Source of the DNA: JAAYCI01 sp031548875
Lineage (GTDB): Bacteria > Bacillota > Clostridia > Oscillospirales > Ruminococcaceae
DNA length: 64,000 nucleotides
Assembly: GCA_031548875.1 (NCBI GenBank)
Contig: JAVBQQ010000015.1
Location: 1-64,000, forward strand
Direction of reading: 5' to 3'
Every line of letters begins with the position of its first letter. Positions within the stretch are counted from its first letter, which is position 1. This document shows positions 60,708 through 64,000 of the stretch, piece after piece. The notes below the pieces were generated by a model. That model searched no databases and was not told the DNA's origin. It saw nothing but the letters and a program-made list of their open reading frames with translations. A program made the translations under genes and the position numbers.

Positions 60708-61355
60708 ATGACCGAACCGTCAACCACCAAAGAACTCATCATGCACAAAAGTGCCAAGCTTTTTTCGACAGATGGATACGGAAATGTCTCGATGAAGATT
60801 ATTGCCAAGGCATGTGGTATCCAACCCGCGTCCATCTACAACCACTATGCTTCGAAGGAAGATATACTGCATGCACTGCTGAACTACTACCGGGAAAACA
60901 ATGCCCGCATGCGCCCTACCGAGGAAGACGTTTTGCCCATCCTGCGCGGCGGCAGCGGAAAAGACATTATCAATGCGTTCACCTATGATTTCTTCGATCT
61001 GGATGAGCCGGACGGCGGCATCATGTACGACATCCTGCTCATCATCCTGCACCGGCAGTATATAGACCCCGACGTGAGCCGGGTGTTTAAAGAAAGCATC
61101 GTGGACGAGGGCATAGAACATGTCATTCGGGTGCTTGAGATTGGCCGGCGTCTCGGACGTATCCAAAACCCATCCGAGGATCTACCGGTCATCGCATATA
61201 TCATAATGTCCTGCCGGGTTTTCATCGCAGGCTCCGCTGTGTCCGACCCGAACAGCCGCAACTGGGATGACCTGGGCAACGAGATGAGCCGTGTGGCCGG
61301 CGCCATGCTGGACCTGGCGCCGCCCCTGCCGGAAGGGAACCCCAATGATGGCTGA
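60708..61355 (+). CDS. TetR-family regulator, first of two tandem paralogs
   Basis: 215 residues. The N-terminal helix-turn-helix is clear (TTKELIMHKSAKLFSTDGYGN, KIIAKACGIQPASIYNHYASKEDILHAL). The C-terminal ligand domain resembles the next gene more than any other family I know. GAGGAG lies six bases ahead of the ATG. The stop overlaps the start of the second copy. The ligand and targets are unknown, and no obvious target gene is adjacent. Confidence 0.88.
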   Translation: MTEPSTTKELIMHKSAKLFSTDGYGNVSMKIIAKACGIQPASIYNHYASKEDILHALLNYYRENNARMRPTEEDVLPILRGGSGKDIINAFTYDFFDLDEPDGGIMYDILLIILHRQYIDPDVSRVFKESIVDEGIEHVIRVLEIGRRLGRIQNPSEDLPVIAYIIMSCRVFIAGSAVSDPNSRNWDDLGNEMSRVAGAMLDLAPPLPEGNPNDG

Positions 61356-61971
61356 GCCCATGCCCACCAAAGAACTCATCATGCGCCAGAGCGTGCGGTT
61401 GTTCGCAACCAACGGGTATGATGCCGTATCTGTGAAAAACATTGCGGATGCCTGCAAGATCCGTCCGGCGTCCATCTACAGCCACTATAGCAGCAAGGAG
61501 GACATCCTCCACACCATCCTGGCCTATTACAAGGAGAACTGCTTCCGCATGCGGCTGACGAAGCCGCAATACCTGCCCATCCTGCGCCGGGGCACCCGGG
61601 AAGAGATACTGGGTATTTTCACTTACGTTTATCACGATTTTGGCCAACCGGACCACATCATGTTCGATATCACACGCATCCTGTTCAGCCGGCGGTATAT
61701 CGACCCCGAGGTGGGCCAAGTGGCCAAGGACTACCTGTACCTGGCGGCCCTCGAGTTTATTAACGAGGTGCTGCAGGCGGGCCGCGAGGTGGGCCGGATA
61801 CTGAACCCGCCTGAAACGTTTGATACGGTCGCCCGTGTCATCCTGGCCTGCCGCGTATATATCGCGACCGCCGTCGTGACCGACCCCGAGGAGGCGAAGT
61901 GGGAGCGGATCAACCAGGATATGGTGAAGATGATCGCCTGCCTGCTGGAACTGGCCCCGCCGCTGGAGTGA
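61345..61971 (+). CDS. TetR-family regulator, second tandem paralog
   Basis: 208 residues. It aligns with the previous protein throughout the helix-turn-helix (PTKELIMRQSVRLFATNGYDA, KNIADACKIRPASIYSHYSSKEDILHTI) and beyond (RMRL...YLPILRRGTREEIL), so the pair arose by duplication. GGAAGGG seven bases before ATG 61345 supports that start (61348 is equally possible). It overlaps the first copy by 11 bases. A terminator follows at once. Confidence 0.87.
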   Translation: MMAEPMPTKELIMRQSVRLFATNGYDAVSVKNIADACKIRPASIYSHYSSKEDILHTILAYYKENCFRMRLTKPQYLPILRRGTREEILGIFTYVYHDFGQPDHIMFDITRILFSRRYIDPEVGQVAKDYLYLAALEFINEVLQAGREVGRILNPPETFDTVARVILACRVYIATAVVTDPEEAKWERINQDMVKMIACLLELAPPLE

Positions 61972-61980
61972 ACAAAAATG

Positions 61981-62012
61981 AAACACCCTGCCGTCAGGCA
62001 GGGTGTTTTTCT
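61981..62012. terminator. Terminator after the tetR pair and queH (convergent)
   Basis: AAACACCCTGCC (61981-61992) pairs with GGCAGGGTGTTT (61997-62008), followed by a T-run. It also ends the minus-strand queH transcript. Confidence 0.9.
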
Positions 62013-62016
62013 GTGT

Positions 62017-62688
62017 TCAGCCGCCGGCCGGCCTGCGGCTGAACACGCAGCCGCAGTAGTCTTGACGATACAGGCCCATTTCTTTGCACAGCTGCACACT
62101 GCGCGCGAAGCCACCCCGCTTTTTCAGGTCGGCCGGCAGGAAGCGCGGGGCGATTGTTTCGCCAGCGGCAGCGGCTGTTGCCAGGCCGGCTGCCGCCACG
62201 CCCTCCGCATAGATCTGTCCCGCGTCCTTGCGCGGCCCCACGGTGAGCGTGCTGCCAAACCAGCCGAACCCATGCGCCTTCGCCTCGCCTGCGGCGGCGG
62301 CCAGCCGCAGGCGGATGCACGCCCCGCATCGTGCGCCGCCCTCGGGCGCGCCGGCCAGCGCAGGAGACGCCGTTTGCGCGTCCCGCCCACCCAGAGCGGT
62401 GTAGAAGGGCAGGGGATCCCAGCTGTCCTCCAGCAGCGCCACGGGGCGGGGCAGGGTCAGGTTTTCCACCAGCTGCACCAGCGCCGCCCGGCGGCGGGCG
62501 TACTCCGCCGCCGTGTCGATATTTGGGTTGTAGAACAACAGTGTGATATCAAATACCGGGGCCAGCTTTTCCAGCGCCACACTTGCGCAGGGCGCGCAGC
62601 AGGCGTGCAAAAGCAGCGGCGTGCCGGGAGCCACCTCGGCCAGAACCCGGTCCATTTGGGCGTTGTAGTCTTGCTTTTGCGTCTGCAT
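62017..62688 (-). CDS. queH: Epoxyqueuosine reductase QueH
   Basis: 223 residues of the QueH (DUF208) family. The conserved cysteines are LLHACCAPCASV, GARCGACIRLRLA and YCGCVFSRR, which hold a [4Fe-4S] cluster and a metal site. It performs the last step of queuosine synthesis in tRNA. GAAGAGGG ten bases before the ATG at 62688 supports this start over the ATG at 62739. No other queuosine gene lies in the window. Confidence 0.9.
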   Translation of the reverse strand: MQTQKQDYNAQMDRVLAEVAPGTPLLLHACCAPCASVALEKLAPVFDITLLFYNPNIDTAAEYARRRAALVQLVENLTLPRPVALLEDSWDPLPFYTALGGRDAQTASPALAGAPEGGARCGACIRLRLAAAAGEAKAHGFGWFGSTLTVGPRKDAGQIYAEGVAAAGLATAAAAGETIAPRFLPADLKKRGGFARSVQLCKEMGLYRQDYCGCVFSRRPAGG

Positions 62689-63151
62689 AGCGCAGGCCCT
62701 CTTCACAGTTTCTTTGAAATTGCTTAAAGATTCCAACAAAGTTCTTTCACAATCCGCCGGTATACTCTAGGCCATAAGGAGCGGCACACACGTTCTTGCG
62801 CTTCTTATACGCACCACGAGAACGGGTACGGCCCGGCGCGCGGTGGAACTTGCGGCCCTTTGACCACCGCAGGGCTCGGCGTTCCCCTTGAAGGGAGGAG
62901 AGGCCTCGCAGCACGACCAGCTCCACACTGCGGACAAATGCAACCGGCGCCCGGAGAAGAGCGGCCGGGAACAGCAGCCAAAGCTCGAATCGTACGATAT
63001 CAGCGGGGCGAGGCCCCGAACATATTCCTGCCGTCCCGGCCCTGGCCGGCGCGGCAGACCAAATGCAATCCACGCGGGTGGCCGCAGAAAAAACGCTTAT
63101 TCGCGTGGTTGATATAGATGGGATAATGGGATAGAACGATAACTCCGAAGA
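62689..63151. other. Gene-free stretch between queH and the aminotransferase
   Basis: About 460 bases without a convincing gene. Minus-strand frames give Arg-rich translations with no family. A plus-strand TATACT (62761-62766) lacks a good -35. A strong plus-strand terminator follows at 63152. It may hold a non-coding RNA, but I could match no known class. Confidence 0.4.
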
Positions 63152-63187
63152 CAGGGAGCCTCCGAACGGGAGGCTCCCTGTTTTTTT
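63152..63187 (+). terminator. Strong terminator next to the aminotransferase gene end
   Basis: CAGGGAGCCTCC (63152-63163) pairs with GGAGGCTCCCTG (63169-63180), followed by seven T. The T-run faces the plus strand, where no gene is known upstream. Confidence 0.85.
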
Positions 63188-64000
63188 AATAGCCCTGCAT
63201 CTCGCGCAGCACCCGCGCCAGCACCCCCACGCCCTCGGTGATCTGCTCTTTTGTGGGGCCGGTGTAATTCAGGCGCACCTCCTGGCAGGGGACGGTGCCG
63301 TCCACATAGAACGCGTTGCCCGGCACCATGGCCACCTTACCGTCCAGGCAGCGTTGCACGAACTCCAGCATATCCACGCCATCGGGCAGGCGCATCCACA
63401 AAAACATGCCGCCCGCCGGGCGTATATAGCTCACGCGGCCTTCCATCTGCCGGTCGATCTCATCCATCATGTGTTCGGCCTTGTCGCGGTAGATGCCGCG
63501 CAGGCGGGCCAGGTGGCTCTCCATGTCGTAGTGGCGCAAAAAGCGGTCGCATATGCGCTGGGCCCACAGGTTCGTGTGCACATCGTTGCCCTGTTTTGCC
63601 ACCACCATCTTGTCCATCAGTTCCTTCTGCCCCACGCAGAAGGCCACCCGCAGCCCCGGCGCAAAGATCTTGCTGAGCGAGACGGCGTAGATGACGGACG
63701 AGTCTTTGTCGAACGACTTGATGGGGGGGATGGCCTCGCCCGCAATGCGCAGTTCGCTGTAGGGGTTGTCTTCCAGGATGGGCACGCCGTGCTTCTGGCA
63801 CAGTTCGAAGATGGCCTTGCGCTTGGCAAAGCTGGTGGTTGCACCCATCGGGTTTTGGTAGTTGGGGATGGTATAGAAAAACTTGGGCTTTTGGTCGCCC
63901 GAAAGCGCCGCCTCCAGCGCGGCGATGTTCACGCCGTCCTCCTCCATCTGCACGCCGAGGAGTTTGGCGCCCTGGCTGCGGAAGGAGTTGTGCGCGCCCA
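63186..64000 (-). CDS. PLP-dependent aminotransferase, MocR/ARO8-like class I (N-terminus outside window)
   Basis: The C-terminal 270 residues of a class I/II aminotransferase. FYTIPNYQNPMGATTS, ILEDNPYSELRIAGE and the PLP lysine region SLSKIFAPGLRVAF are present, with RLNYTGPTKEQITEGVGVLA near the end. The type is that of 2-aminoadipate or branched-chain/aromatic transaminases. The reading frame continues past the right edge (AHNSFRSQGAKLLGV), so the N-terminus is missing. Confidence 0.88.
   Translation of the reverse strand, partial: GAHNSFRSQGAKLLGVQMEEDGVNIAALEAALSGDQKPKFFYTIPNYQNPMGATTSFAKRKAIFELCQKHGVPILEDNPYSELRIAGEAIPPIKSFDKDSSVIYAVSLSKIFAPGLRVAFCVGQKELMDKMVVAKQGNDVHTNLWAQRICDRFLRHYDMESHLARLRGIYRDKAEHMMDEIDRQMEGRVSYIRPAGGMFLWMRLPDGVDMLEFVQRCLDGKVAMVPGNAFYVDGTVPCQEVRLNYTGPTKEQITEGVGVLARVLREMQGY

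Noticed and set aside
62747..63073. Minus-strand ORF of 108 residues before queH
   Set aside because: Basic, low-complexity, no ribosome site or family; left as unassigned space.

Overview
The window looks like a chromosomal segment of a high-GC, anaerobic, Gram-positive bacterium of the class Clostridia, probably Oscillospiraceae-like. This is an inference from gene content and codon use, since there is no rRNA or marker tree to test it. Supporting signs are two T-box leaders ahead of amino-acid genes, strong AGGAGG ribosome sites, a SpoIID domain, a ferredoxin-linked 2-oxoacid oxidoreductase with rubrerythrin, NfnAB-type electron bifurcation, FeoAB iron uptake and many TTGACA/TATAAT promoters.

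Layout. 0-4.3 kb: a CinA-SpoIID fusion and a DUF362 ferredoxin-like protein. 4.5-14 kb: an accessory region with visibly lower GC that starts at tRNA-Arg(CCU). It holds a VOC protein, a frameshifted acetyltransferase, a start-less gene remnant, an AraC regulator, a complete TRAP transporter (DctPQM) with an amidohydrolase and an SDR dehydrogenase, and a DUF4256 protein. 14-22.6 kb, minus strand: a VOC protein; an operon of KorA, KorB and rubrerythrin; LrgAB; a LytTR regulator with a LiaF-like membrane protein; a VTT-family membrane protein; and a beta-hydroxyacid dehydrogenase. 22.8-28.8 kb: lipoate ligase, an encapsulin shell with its ferritin-like cargo, and a TetR-controlled Ca2+-type P-ATPase. 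29-36.5 kb: a FapA/DUF342 protein, a feoA-feoA-feoB iron locus with two DtxR-like operators, and a PTS EIIC-EAL fusion. 36.7-44 kb: a PRPP synthetase, a GH13 glucosidase, a TetR with a divergent small membrane protein, an epimerase and a DUF1576 membrane protein. 44-48 kb: tagI, a THEP1 NTPase, a DUF1538 transporter and a tandem PII-like protein. 48-56.6 kb: branched-chain amino-acid synthesis (T-box-ilvA, a DUF815 ATPase, T-box-ilvBNCD). 56.9-60.5 kb: nfnA, nfnB-like and a CDF metal exporter. 60.7-64 kb: two tandem TetR paralogs, queH, a gene-free stretch and a 3'-truncated aminotransferase.

How it fits together: BCAA synthesis is controlled by tRNA charging (T-boxes). Iron handling is represented three times: DtxR-like boxes on feo, encapsulated ferritin, and a CDF exporter with an Mn/Fe-like site. 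Redox metabolism uses ferredoxin (Kor, Nfn, DUF362).

The most novel signal I found is an intergenic hairpin element of about 122 bp. It has two full copies (39970-40091 and 50950-51072) and a shortened third copy (49562-49637). The arms differ between copies but stay complementary, which is compensatory change typical of a conserved RNA structure. I found no CRISPR array, insertion sequence or prophage.
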